This document shows positions 22,440 to 33,832 of a DNA stretch of 64,000 bases, piece after piece (positions within the stretch are counted from its first letter, which is position 1; each line of letters opens with the position of its first letter). Position numbers and translations under genes: made by a program. Below the pieces are notes generated by a model. It was given only the letters and a program-made list of their open reading frames with translations, was not told the DNA's origin and searched no databases. The stretch is from Hygrocybe punicea (lineage: Eukaryota; Basidiomycota; Agaricomycetes; Agaricales; Hygrophoraceae), in assembly GCA_963556145.1 (NCBI GenBank), contig OY744465.1, positions 6,014,001-6,078,000 of the forward strand, given 5' to 3'.

Positions 22440-25123
22440 TAAGGATTTACTTAGCATCATTGGTGCTGATAGTTTTCAAGCTGCAGATGTTTGAACAACC
22501 AATTGGGATAAGGTCAACGCCCAGTTAGTGCTCAACGAATGGGATCAGGAAGATTGGATTGACGAGGATGCGGAATGGACAACGTCACCTGTAATAATTT
22601 CAGCACCATTTCACTGCCTCACTGCCAACCCCGGTGCTCACGATTATGAAGTCACAAAACTCCATCACCATCCCTTGGTATCTGTCATCTGGGAGAAAAT
22701 TTTGAACGCCCACGATAATCCTCATTTCCATTATGAACCATATGAGCTTCTCTGGCAGCCCACCGACGAGGAGGCTGAAGTTCACATCCAAGGCGAACTC
22801 TACAGTTCTCCGGCCTTCGTTGAAGCTCACAATTCACTACAATATATGTCTTGTGAACCTGGTTGTGATCTTCTGCGCGTTGTTGTTGCATTGATGTTTT
22901 GGTCTGATCCAACTCATTTGACCAATTTTGGGTGTGCAAAACTGTGGCCCTTATACTTTGGTAATGAGTCGAAGTATTAGTGATGTAAACCTTCTTGCAA
23001 TTCATGTGAACACGTGGCCTATTTTGAAAGTGTATGTCCTTGTCCATGCTGATGAATCACATTTAGCTCCCGGACTCCTTCAAGGATTTTGCCAAAAAGT
23101 ATACCGGTACAAAGAAGCTGAAACAGTCATTCATGACACATTGTCACCACGAATGTATCCATGCTCAGTGGGGAATCATCCTGGATGAAGAATTTCTAGA
23201 AGCATATGAACGTGGCATTGTGATTGAGTGCTGTGACGGGTGTTGCGAAGGTTTTATCCTCGTATATTCACTTATTCAGCAGATTACCCCGAGAAGTAAA
23301 CCTCACCCCATTTCACGCTGTTACATTTTTACATGATATAAATAGGATCCTTATGACCAATTTCTGAAATAGAGGCGGGTGTCCATGTCCACGTTGCACT
23401 ACCCCGTTAACCAAATTGCATCTGGTGGGTACAAAACGAGACAGAAACACTAGGATCCGACTTGCCCACGTCAATGATGAACGATGTAGATTCATGGTCT
23501 CCTGGGCTCGGCATGCCATCTATCAGCAGAATCATGCAGTGGACAGTGCAAATGCCTCCTTAAGCCTCAGTCTCTCGTTCCTACCTCAGTGAGGCAATTC
23601 ATTTGTTAATTTGGGTAGTTTGTGCTCAGGCTTTCTCAGAATGCATTTTTGGAACGATTCCTTAAATTCAGATTTAATTTCTTCCTGTTGTTCCTAATTG
23701 ATCTGATGCACAAGATCGAACTTGGCATGTGGAAAGCCTTATTCATCCAACTTCTTCACATCCTGCAATCAGCTGATGAAAATAATCTGCATGAACTTGA
23801 TCACCGGTAACCTCAACTTGTGTCTAGCTTTGCATGTGTCCTAATGCATGCACAGTTTTTGATTGGTTCCAACCTTTGGGAGGGACATGATCAGACGTTT
23901 CACTTTGAATACCTCAGAATTGAAGAAAATGGCTGCAAGAAATTATGAGGATTTTTTGCAAGTGAGTTAGTCATCACATTATTAACCATACATCCATGAC
24001 GACCTAATCTATTTGCAGTGTATCATACCCGTTTTTGAAGGTCTACTCCCCAAACCACATAATGGATGGATTCTCCGACTTCTTTTCACCTTTGCTCACT
24101 GGCATGGACTAGCCAAGATGAGAATGCACAGTGATACTACCCTTGCTATCCTTGACAATGAAATGACGGCTCTTGGGGAAAGACTCTGTGAATTCCAGTC
24201 TAAAACCTGCTCAGTTTATCAAACATATGAATTGAAACGCGAAAGCAAAGCCAGAAGACACTGCCACAGTGGGAACGCATCTAAAGCCAGACCATTGGCA
24301 CCGAAAAGTAGTACTGAAGAGAATAGTGCCCGATGCCAACCAAAGACTCTAAACTTACAGACTTACAAGGCGCACTCAATTGGGGATTATGTTGATATAA
24401 TCAAAAGATATGGTACTACAGATTCCTACACAACAGAAATAGTAAGTCTTCGTTATTAAGTGCCTAAATATGATAATGATGATACGTTGTGGTAGGGTGA
24501 ACTGGAACACCAGAATCCTAAGGCTCGGTTCAAATGGACCAGCAAAAAGAAGTTCATACAACAACTAGCACAAATCAAGCGGTGACAAGCTTGTATTAGA
24601 CAGATTCGTCAAAAGGTGGCTGGAGAAACTTGTACTTCCACGAAGGAGCACCTATCACAAAATCCCGACACACACCACCAGATTGGACTTGCCCAGAACC
24701 ATCCACACCACATCGGGACCTTTCTGCGGTTGAATGTTGAAGACCCTGCTACCAAGGTAAATGAAAATGTGTCAATTGGAATCAACTGATGATGTGATTT
24801 TTCTCAGGATTTCTTGGTAAAGCTGAGGTTACATCTTTTGCCTCGCATCAAATTATTATTTAAAGCTGAATCTGTCAATGAACCACCCACTGGCATGCAA
24901 GCCTTGGAACTGGACGGTATCCATTTCAAATCTGACTGCCTGTACCAACATAACATCATGAGAATTAATTACACCTCATATGACGTTCGAAGGGCCCAGG
25001 ATACCATAAACCCGAACACAGATCACTGTGATATAATGTTCCTGATGGCTCAAAATGCCAGCTTGCTGGGTCATCAATATATGTATGCCCATGTTCTTGG
25101 CATCTACCACATCAATGTTATAT
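22440..25123 (+). pseudogene. Plavaka-type transposase, segment 2 (central part)
   Basis: The gene continues with the conserved run YEPYELLWQP, VVVALMFWSD, KPSCNSCEHVAYFE, MTHCHHECIHAQW, IDLMHKIELGMWKALF, LLFTFAHWHGLAKMRMHSD, SIGDYVDIIKRYGTTDSY and MRINYTSYDVRRAQD, ending GIYHINVI at 25123. Short introns are visible (for example about 23031-23065, 24442-24495, 24758-24808). Damage includes TGA at 22492-22494, TAG-TGA at 22978-22983 and a frameshift near 23255. Transposase catalysis would need the whole protein; this is a relic. The end is cut by the 30.8-kb element. Confidence 0.85.
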
Positions 25124-26770
25124 CAGTAGACCCAGTCGTTTTGGTTAACCCGATCACAGATATAGTTGCAAAAGGTAGGTACACATAGCACAGTTGCTTG
25201 CTGGGGGGGTAGGTTAACCCAAAAGACAGCACTTGCTGGGGAAATGTGGTGTGGTAGGTTGACCCAGGTACAGCTCTTGCTGGGCAAGGGTGGCTGGTTG
25301 GGTCAACCTGGTGTCAGCTCTGCCATGGAGTCGGTTAACCCAGGGCAGCTATTCCAGGATGGTTGGGTTGACCCAGGCCCAGCTGTTCAAGCCATGTGGG
25401 TTGACCTGGCTGCAGTTATTGTTGCAGCACTGGGTTGACCCCAGTCCAGCTCTTGCTGCAGGCTGGGGTTGACCTAGATGCAGCTGTTGCTGCAGAACTG
25501 GGTTGACTAGGGCCCAGCACTTGCTGGAGAGTGGGGTGACTGGGGTCCAGCGATTGCTGCAGCACTGGGTTGGCCTGGCCCCAGCTCTTGCTGCAGCACC
25601 GGGTCAACCAAGGGCCAGTTATTGCTGCAGCATGGGGTTGACCTGGTCCCAGCTCTTGCTGCAGCACAGGGTCAACCTGGGCCCAGCTATTGCTGCAGCA
25701 TTGGGTTGACCTGGGCCCAGCTATTGTTGCAGCACTGGGTTGACCCGGGTCCAGCACCTGCTGCAGGGCTTGGGTTGACCAGGATCAGCTATTGCTGCAG
25801 CACCAGGTCGACCTGGGCCCAGGTATTGCTGTAGCATTGGGTTGACCCGGGTCCAGCACCTGCTGCAGGGCTTGGGTTGACCGGGATCCAGCTGTTGCTG
25901 CACCACCAGGTCAACCTGGGCCCAGCTATTGCTGCCGCATTGGGTTGACCTGGGCCAGATATTGCTGCAGCATTGGGTCGACCTGGTCCCAGCTCTTGCC
26001 GCAGCACTGGGTCGACCTGGGCCCAGCTCTTGCTGCAGCATTGGGTCAACCCAGTTCCAGCTCTTGTTGCAGCATTGGGTCAACCCAGGTCCAGCACCTG
26101 CTGCAGGGCTTGGGTTGACCGGGATCCAGCTATTGCTGCAGCACTTGGTTGACCCTGGCCCAGCACTTGCTGCAGGGTAGGTTGACCAGGGTCCAGCTAT
26201 TGCTGCAGCACTGGGTTGACCCAGGTCCAGCACTTGCTGCAGGGCTTGCATTGACCGGGAGCCAGCGATTGCTGCAGCACTTGGTGACCCTGGCCCAACA
26301 CTTGCTGCAGGGTAGGTTGACCAGGGTCCAGCTATTGCTGCAGCACTGGGTTGACCCAGGTCCAGCACTTGCTGCAGGATAGGTTTCCAGGGGCACAGCT
26401 CGTTCTGCAGCATTGGGTTGATCCTGGACCCACTGATGGGTCAGGCTTGGGTTCACCAGGGTCTGGCTATTGCTCCAGCACTGTGTTGCCATGCTCAGCT
26501 TTTGCTGCAGAAATGGGTTGACCCTGGCCCAGCTCTCCCTGCAGCTTTGGGTTGACCAGCGTCCAGCTCTTGCTGCAACGTGGGCTCATGTTGGTCGACA
26601 GGCTTGCATCACATCCCACTTTGCCTGCATGTATTTCATGTTCCAAACATTGCCAGAGCCCACACCAGCTCAAGCCAATATTTATTCAGAAACTGCCATA
26701 TAAAGTAATCAAAATTTTTCAACCTGTACATGACATAAATGTACCACGTAATATAATTTGAATGCACTTA
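25124..26770 (+). repeat. Left TIR of the 30.8-kb element, outer part, minisatellite
   Basis: After about 60 bp of unique tip, roughly forty units of about 34 bp follow, of the type GGGTTGACCTGGGCCCAGCT then ATTGCTGCAGCACT. The unit contains GGTTGACC and CTGCAG. Translated frames here (LLLQHWVDPGPALAAG in many variants) are artefacts of the repeat. The inner 33 bp of this TIR lie at 33800-33832, separated by a retroelement insertion. Confidence 0.9.
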
Positions 26771-27395
26771 CTAATCACACAGGTCACTTTTTGAGATGTA
26801 CAAAAAGAGAATAGGAAACGCGACCATGCCCTGAAACAGTGGCGCGGTCCGAAAGATAATGATTCTTTTTTGTTTTTTGTTTTACAATAAAGATCCGTAA
26901 GCGGAAAGGGCGGGTAGAGGTGGGTCATGGAAAACTACGCGTGGCTAACTAAAAGACGAGACAAGGTAAATAAGTGAAAAGAAAGAATGGCGGGACATAC
27001 CTTGGAGACGAGACAAGGGGCTTAAGATGCCCTTGGGGCGTTTCCGAGGTATATGACCCGTGGGCAGAAAGATGTGCTGCAGAGGGGCGTAAGAATTGAC
27101 GTCAAGCGGGGATGGCAAATAGCGGGGCGTCCGCAGGTGACGGCTCCGGTGGGTATGTCAGCTGGTGACAATGATGAATGGTAGTGAGAGAGGATGGGCT
27201 GGGCGTCGAGGAGACAGTGAGTATGTGACCGTGTGATTAGCCAAATGTAAACTAGTTTAAAAAACGTCTAATCACACAGGTCACTTTTGAGATGTAAAAA
27301 AAGAGAATAGGAAATGCAACTGTGCCCTGAAACAGCAGCGCGGTCCGAAAGATAATGATTCTTTTTTGTTTTTTGTTTTACAATAAAGAACCATA
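26771..27395 (-). repeat. B2-A2-B1 repeat block of the YR retrotransposon
   Basis: 26771-26898 and 27268-27395 are copies of each other (both begin CTAATCACACAGGTCACTTT). 26925-27267 repeats 31554-31759 plus 33659-33799. The arrangement lets a circular cDNA be rebuilt from split repeats, the known logic of this class. Confidence 0.85.
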
Positions 27396-28492
27396 AGAGG
27401 CTATGAAGAGGGAGTGGTGGGTGGGAAAAAATTAGAGTGGAAAGAAGAAGGTGGATGGGAATGCATGTAAGAGGAAAAACAAAAACAAACGCGAGAGAAG
27501 AGAGAAGGTTAGAATGGGGCCCGGGGGGCAAGATGCACAGCGAGAAGGATGGGGTGATGACGAATGTATATGCGGAAAGTCTCCGAGGCCCAGCGGCCGA
27601 TAGCCTGAATGTGGTCCAGGGGGACGCTGTCACGAGCGAGGGCAGTTGCGCCACCGGAGCAGAGGGACTGGCCGGCGACTTTGTTGGGGAAATGGTGGCG
27701 CAGGCAGCCGAGAAACCAGGAATGGAGGGGCACGGAACCGTCGTGCCGGAGCCACAGCTCAGGGTGGAGAGGGAAGAGGACGTCATGCGAGGTGAGGTAG
27801 GACTCGAAGGCGGAGACAGGGTCATCACGGTTGGAGAGACGTCAAAGGAGAATAGTGTTGCCTTCAAATAGTCTATTGGCCTTATGCCCAGGCAGGTGGA
27901 AGGAAAAACCTTCCGGCAAAAAGGTGACTGAGTGCCACATGACTATTTTTCAGTAATCGCGCAGGGAAGCGCTATCCGGCGACACCAACTCGCCAAGACG
28001 TGTAAGGGCATGGAAGCCAACGAGAAGGAGGGAAAGGAAAAGCTTATTGTCATGGTCAAAGGAAGGGTGGTAAGTATCGCACAGGGAAACAAGCTCGGAA
28101 TGGAGGAGCGGCCATTTCCGGGTGGTGCCAACGGCGCGCATCTTCTTGCAGCCATGGAGGGTACGGGTGACGAGGGGATGGAGGCAATGGGAATGGACGT
28201 CGGGGTAGAATGGTTCGAGCTGAGTACAGACACCGGATAAGTAGGTGGAAACAGAACTCGGCTTGATGTGGTGGCACATATAAATGGTGAAAAAGCTAAG
28301 GGTTTCGGGAGTGGGGGCGAGGGAAAAGCGGTGAGCGGTGCAGAAAGAAATGTAGGAGCGAAGAGCGGAAGAATACGCGAGCATCGAGGAATGTTCGAGG
28401 GAGAAACCGAGAGCGATGGCCCGTTCATGAACGAGACGCTCGTGGGTCCAGGCAACCCAGATGGGTTGGCGGGACCACCCGAGTGGGTTCAT
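27396..28492 (-). pseudogene. Tyrosine recombinase domain of the YR retrotransposon
   Basis: The N-terminal SAM-like core-binding part reads HERAIALGFSLEHSSMLAYS and SSVSTYLSGVCTQLEPFYP. The catalytic part has the first Arg in HALTRLGELV and the C-terminal IQAIGRWASETFRIYIRHHP with the tyrosine nucleophile. The central HxxR box, usually of the form HSLRSGG, reads GQSLCSGGATALA here, so both His and Arg are lost; Arg to Cys fits a CpG transition. The frame is also interrupted after LRDY (27950) and resumes in another frame. The enzyme would join cDNA circles to the genome. This copy is dead. Confidence 0.85.
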
Positions 28493-28770
28493 TGCAGGCA
28501 GGCCCCCAGCGAAAGACGAGGGGGTATGAAGGGGGAAATAGTGAAATGGGGAAAGGAGGAGAGGATGGAGGCATTGCGGAAATGGGAAAGGGTGTCAGCA
28601 ACGGCGTTGTCAATGCCGGGAACGTGAAAGACGCGAAGCTTGGTGTGGGAGGCAAGCAGGAGGTTGACGGTTGTGATGAGAATGGGGTTGTAAAGCGGTT
28701 GAGCATGTAGAGTATTAAATAGATCGACGGTATTGGTGTTGTCAGTGAAGATGGCAATACAACGAGGAGT

Positions 28771-30306
28771 TCATGAAAAGGTGGTCAGGACCCAGTGAAA
28801 GGTGGAAAGGACGGCGAGAGCCTCCCAGTAGAAAATGCGGTCGAAAGATGGGTCAGGGATCAAGCACTGGAAACCGTGAGACAAGGTAGGGCACCAGAAG
28901 CCGAGGCCGATAAAGGAAGCATCTGCGAAAAGGATGGTGTCAGCAGACGGCACATCCCAGGCAGAAGATTCGATGAGGTGTATGCCAGGCGAAGCTTCAA
29001 GGTGGCCAGCATACCACAGGAGCTCACAGCAAAGTTCCACACTGATCCAGATGAGCTGGTGGGGCTGCGACTTACCAGACATCTTGTGGTAGAGAATGGA
29101 GAGGCCGGGTCGCAGTTTGGGATGAACATTTAATGCCCAGTTCATCCAGCCTGCCAGGCGTTGGAAGTCACGCAGGGGGCAACGATGCCCGGGTCAAGCA
29201 AATTCACGGAGGGCATCGAGGAGGTCCTGACGATAGTCAGGCGACATGGTGAAAGTCATGGCGTTGGGATCGACGTCAAAGCCGATAATGGGCAAGACGG
29301 GACCGGCAAGTTGTTTGGATTCATCATGTGGCAGGCCAATGTTGTCCCATAACATTAGAAGGCGAGCTTGCTTGGCGGATAAGGCTTTATGGAAGGGGGC
29401 ATACCAAAGTACGTTGCCTTCAAAATCCCAGGAGAAGGTGTCGTCGATGTAGGCGAAAAGATCGGCAATGGACTTGATAAAAATGGTGATCCAGAGGACG
29501 AGGCCCATAAAAGCGCCCCAGATACCGCCGGCACCTCTGTTACCAAAATTGTTGCAACGGTCGACATGGCGGAGGCCATCCACTGTGATAATTTGATGAA
29601 GCTGCCAAAGAGGGTGCATAGGGAGGTGTCGATAGGCTTGAGAGACGTCAGACTTGAAAACAACGAGGTGGATGTGTGGGCCATGGGCAGAGCGGACTCA
29701 ACGGAGGGCGTGGCCCAGTTGATGAAGATTATCGAGCGGTATGGTGACCTTGTCCCGAGGAATAAGGGAGTTGAGTGAGAAGGGCTCGGCGCTCTGGTCG
29801 ACGACGAGGCAGAAAGTCGAGGTGCCAGGTTTGGGTACGACTCCGATTTGGATACCGTGCATGCTGGGAAGTAGATGAGGACCAAGCATGGGAGAAAAAC
29901 GACGGAGGGAGACCTCTTTAACCGGACAAAGTCTCATTCCGCTTGATCACGGAGGTTCCGTGCAGAATTGTCCCACGTGAGCGGGCGAGTGGGGTCAAAT
30001 TCGGCCCAGGGCCAAAACCCATCCTGCAGGCCGTGGCAGACAGAATGGATGAGACTCTGGTTGGGATGCGAGCTGAGGAGTTCCCGGAAACGAGGAACAT
30101 TGATGGGCGTGACAATTTCAAAGAGATGTGGATTGTTATTGAGGGTGTGCAACGCTGGTGCGTTGTTGAATTCCTCGAGTGATGGTGAGGGGAGCGGCAA
30201 CATCAGGAGAGTGGCTAAGGAAAGTGTGACATGGTGTGGTTGATCGGAACCATCCCAGATAAAGGTGTGAGCATACTTTGGCCGTTTCGACCATGAATCT
30301 TTTGAA
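28771..30306 (-). pseudogene. Reverse transcriptase-RNase H of the YR retrotransposon
   Basis: The RT region includes GIQIGVVPKPGTSTFCLVVD, the first catalytic Asp in FKSDVSQAYRHLPMHPL and the active-site box LFAYIDDTFSWD (YIDD). The RNase H-like part follows: TILFADASFIGLGFW and FYWEALAVLSTFHWVL. The frame is broken by stops, for example near 29698 (after LGHALR). Upstream residues 29934-30306 encode a linker typical of DIRS-like pol. Part of a relic polyprotein between gag and the recombinase. Confidence 0.85.
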
Positions 30307-31557
30307 CTACTGTTTTTGGAAGACACTGCATTCGACGGATGGATGTTGGGGTGACTGGCATTTAGCACAGATGTGTTTGTAGTCGCAGTTGGAGGCGACA
30401 TTGGGGCAACGCTTGGCATTCCAGCAGCGACAAGGTTCCTTTCGCTTGGCTGAGTCTGACTGAGAGCGTTCGGTTGCTTGGGTGTGACTTGTGCCGGCTC
30501 CGGCGTTTTGGATCCAGAGGATGTGAAGGTCCGTGAAATGGGCAAAGTCCATAAGCTCAACGTCTTGTCATTGGGCAGTGCAGATGCGAGTGGCTCTGTC
30601 ATATTGAATGATGCATTGGTGCATCGGATCAGGGAAAGCGGCGAACAGTTCACTGATGTGTTTTCCGTAGTCTCTTAGTTCAGCGGCTCTGTGGGGAAAA
30701 ACAAAGAGGGTTGCTTCACAAGTTCGTCCCCAGGCGATGACCCACTTTCCGTGCATATCAACGACTCTGGTGGGCTTGACGGCCCCAACGACGAATTCGA
30801 CGCCACCAATTTTTTCTGATCGTTTATCGTCGTGGGTGACGGAGTACCCGCTGGCGAGGACATGATCAAGGTCAACGGCTCGTCCTGCAAGCAAATTGGT
30901 CCATTCCGAGTCGGGAAACTGCAGGCACCGGGCAGAGTTGAGTAGCGACGATTTGGCAACTTTGGGATCCCGGGAGATATTGTCGAGCGTTGAGAGGGTC
31001 TTCTGAAGTGAGATGGACAAACGTGATGGTTCGAGCTCTTCCTGAATGACCCACAGGAGCAATTTGAGGTCGATCTTTGGTTTGGCTGCCCGTTCAAGTT
31101 CGCTGTCATCGCTCGGACTTCACAGATGCTTAGGCGCTCTAGGAGCATGGGTTTCTTTGTCCGGGGCTGTTGAAACAACCGGTGATGGCTTGCGTGACCG
31201 GACCACTGAGGCTTCGCGCTCAGCTGGGTCCTGCAGTGGAGCGGAACTATTGAAAGAGGTTCTGATGTTTCTGGCATCACGGCGTCATCGGTCGATGTTA
31301 TCGAGTATCCGGAGATAGGCGGCGAAGGTGGGCTTGAGGACATGGGAGTCGAGCCTAAGGCTGGTGAGTATGTCTTGGAGTTCGAGTGTAGCCGAGGCCT
31401 TGGAAATGTCTCCAAGTCGGAAATGGTCAGTAACTCGGATACACTCTTTAGCTGTTTCCGAGTTGGTGGTGCCTGTCGGCGCGGATGACGACGACGAGGG
31501 GTCATCTTGAGTACTGGACATGCAGACAGTGCGATTGGAAGAATGACGTGTATTCAT
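30307..31557 (-). pseudogene. Gag-like protein with CCHC zinc knuckle (YR retrotransposon)
   Basis: It starts at the ATG at 31557 inside the end of the A1 repeat. The N-terminus is Ser/Thr-rich, followed by a helical capsid-like region (LELQDILTSLRLDSHVLKP), a central domain (WTNLLAGRAVDLDHVLASG), and at the C-terminus a zinc knuckle of exact CX2CX4HX4C form, CAKCQSPQHPSVEC, ending at 30307. Three in-frame TGA codons (31285-31287, 31120-31122, 30568-30570) break an otherwise single frame. Nucleocapsid role is inferred from the knuckle and position. Confidence 0.75.
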
Positions 31558-31759
31558 GGAAAACTATGCGTGGCTAACTAAAAGACGAGACAAGGTAAAT
31601 AAGTGAAAAGAAAGAACAGTGGGACATACCTCAGAGACGAGACAAGGGGCTTAAGATGCCCTTGGGGCATTTCCAAGGTATATGACCCGTGGGCAGAAAG
31701 ATGTGCCGCAGAGGGGCGTAAGAATTGACGTCAAGCGGGGACGGCAAATAGCGGGGCGT

Positions 31760-33658
31760 TGTTTTGCGTGGGAAGTGTTTGAACAAATCCACACCAAGGT
31801 TTTCCGGAGTGCGTCGTTGATCAGGAAATTACCTTGTTGTCCTTTGGGATCAAGGATTTAGCTCTTTAATAACTCTGGGGTATTCCTGTTGGGTGGTTGG
31901 GTTGTGGTGTGAATCCTATCAAAGGTTAGCTTTGAGGGATACAACAAATACTTGACAATAATATAAGTCAGATGTATGACTTATAGAGGATGAGTGAACA
32001 GTGAGGTCTTCCCTACTGAAGGTAAAGACTTTGAGTGACAAGAGGTATGCGAGAGTATAAGTGGATAATAACTCAAGCAAGTATGGACAGTGTAAGATGA
32101 ACGAGTGTACAACAGTCAAGTATACAAGTAGCAAGTATACAATGAGCAGAGGTACAATAGAGATGAGCAATAGATGATGGACGATGGGCAATAGATGATG
32201 GGCAATGGGTGAGTGTAACAGTAGATGTCAAACAAAAGGGAGGTGTGACAAAATACTATGTACAGAATGAATGAACTGAACAATAGGCAAGTAGAATTGA
32301 TAATCAAGATATCGGACTTTATTCCAAAGCTTCAAACGCACATTGGCTACTAGTGCAGAATAAAGTACTGGGATATCTTTGGTGATGATCAATAGAACTT
32401 GAAAGAAGATGAATGTGACTGTACTACATGACAGAACACAAAGATATATATCAAACAAGTAATAAGGGAGTATCAATAAATCTGAGATTGATATCCTTAA
32501 ACAAATGAATGATGACCTGAACTGCAATTGGTATTTGAAGTAATAGCTACTACCAAAGTAGGTAATACAAACAAACACAGATGGGGTGAATCAGAATCTG
32601 GGAGAGGGACTGTCCTGTGACTGGGCCTGTCAGATTAGGTGACTGGGCCATCTCAAGAAACTGGGCTCTATATATACCTATTCTACAGCAGGAGTCATAC
32701 TGAGTCATAGAATGGTATATCAAATGGAGAGCATAGGATATGACTCATAGGGAGTCATATAGAGGAGAGGCATAGGTTTATGACTCATAAGGAGTCATAA
32801 TGATGAAAGGCATGGGGGGTTATGACTCATAAGGAGTCATAAGAAAGGAAGGCATGGGTTTGTGACTCATACAGAGTCAATTAATGAGTCACATAGGTAT
32901 TATAATCAAAGGAGGGGGCATAATGAGTCAGAAATAGTCAAAATTAGTCATAGGTGGTCATAATGAGTCATGGGGGGTCATGAATATGTCATAAGGGTCA
33001 TAATTTGTCATGGATAGACCAATGAGTCACATTTGATGGGAGTGAGTCATGCTGCTGGTCTAATCTTGGGTGTGTGAATCAAAGGCAAGGGCTGTGCCAG
33101 GGTGTGCTTCTAGAATCATCTTCCTGAGGCTGCGCTTCTTGATCAATTGATGCCATGCCATGTGTGTATCCTTATCAGTTAAGAAAAAGATAAGATCAGG
33201 GCTGGGCTGTATTTGATCAATTGATATGAAATGTGATGTGCTTCTTGATCAGGGAATGATGGGTGGCATGTGTTATCTCTATGATTGGAGATAAGGATGT
33301 GGCTGTGCTGCTTGTGCTTCTTTGGCCTCTGATAAGATGTTTTGGGGGCCTTATCAGTTAAGATAAGGGTATTCCTTCATTTCCTCTGCATAGATAAGGG
33401 TTTTCTTGTATGTCCCTTCTGTAGATAAGGGTTTCCTTGCATGTCCCTTGTTTGGATAAGGGTTTCATGTATGTCCTATGTGCAGATAAGGATTTCCTGT
33501 GTGTCCTATGTGCAGATAAGGGTATTCCTTTCTACTCCATGTGCAGATGGAGGCATTCCAGTATGAATGGTCCTTGTAATGTGATGTGTGCTGTAGGGAT
33601 GGTGACTAGTGACAGCATATTACTATGTTTTGATCCGAATCCTGTTTGGATCATGACA
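31760..33658 (-). mobile_element. Solo LTR-like insertion in the A1 repeat, 1.9 kb
   Basis: The insertion is bounded by TGTTTTGC at 31760 and ATGACA at 33658 (TG...CA), with GCGT on both sides (31756-31759 and 33659-33662). The intact A2 repeat shows the empty site. No coding content. On the minus strand the end GGTGTGGATTTGTTCAAACA resembles the end of the candidate LTR at 57075-57802, so they may belong to one family. The short frames inside are not genes. Confidence 0.8.
32690..33545 (-). promoter_or_regulatory. Clustered TGACTCA and GATAAG sites in the LTR
   Basis: 32690-33060 holds ten or more TGACTCA/TGAGTCA sites, several in palindromic pairs such as TATGACTCATAAGGAGTCAT. 33180-33545 holds eight or more GATAAG sites, partly in tandem units of about 33-40 bp. 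TGACTCA is the Gcn4/AP-1 bZIP consensus and (A/T)GATAAG the GATA-factor consensus. In minus orientation both arrays fall in the upstream (U3) half of the LTR, where enhancers sit. Confidence 0.55.
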
Positions 33659-33799
33659 GCGTCAGCAGGTGACGGCTCTAGTGGGTATGTCAGCTGGTGA
33701 CAATGATGAATGGTAGTGAGAGAGGATGGGCTGGGCGTCGAGGAGACAGTGAGTATGTGACCATGTGATTAGCCAAATGTAAACTAGTTTAAAAAATGA

Positions 33800-33832
33800 T
33801 TAAAAACACAGCAAATAGCAAAATTAAAAAAT
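33800..33832 (+). repeat. Inner end of the left TIR
   Basis: 33 bp matching the reverse complement of 54244-54276 with two substitutions. Its displacement from 26770 by exactly one YR retrotransposon proves that element is a later insertion. Confidence 0.85.

Larger units (their letters stand above)
26771..33799 (-). mobile_element. DIRS/Ngaro-like tyrosine-recombinase retrotransposon, degenerate
   Basis: Read on the minus strand, the order is A1 repeat (33799-31554, split by an LTR), gag-like region, RT-RNase H, tyrosine recombinase, B1 repeat (27395-27268), A2 repeat (27267-26925), B2 repeat (26898-26771). This A1-coding-B1-A2-B2 split direct repeat pattern is diagnostic of Ngaro/PAT-type YR retrotransposons. 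There is no target duplication, as expected for this class. It sits inside the left TIR of the 30.8-kb element: TIR homology stops at 26770 and resumes at 33800. Confidence 0.88.

Noticed and set aside
25166..26703. Many overlapping frames such as LLLQHWVDPGPALAAG on both strands
   Set aside because: They are translations of the roughly 34-bp minisatellite, mirrored at 54344-55881; no start, splice or codon pattern supports a protein.
27437..30678. Plus-strand frames (144, 119, 129 codons and others) across the YR retrotransposon
   Set aside because: They are antisense shadows of the RT, recombinase and gag-like frames.
26771..33799. Starship captain recombinase driving the giant element
   Set aside because: The tyrosine recombinase belongs to an RT-containing retrotransposon with split direct repeats that inserted later; the giant element has TIRs, unlike Starships.
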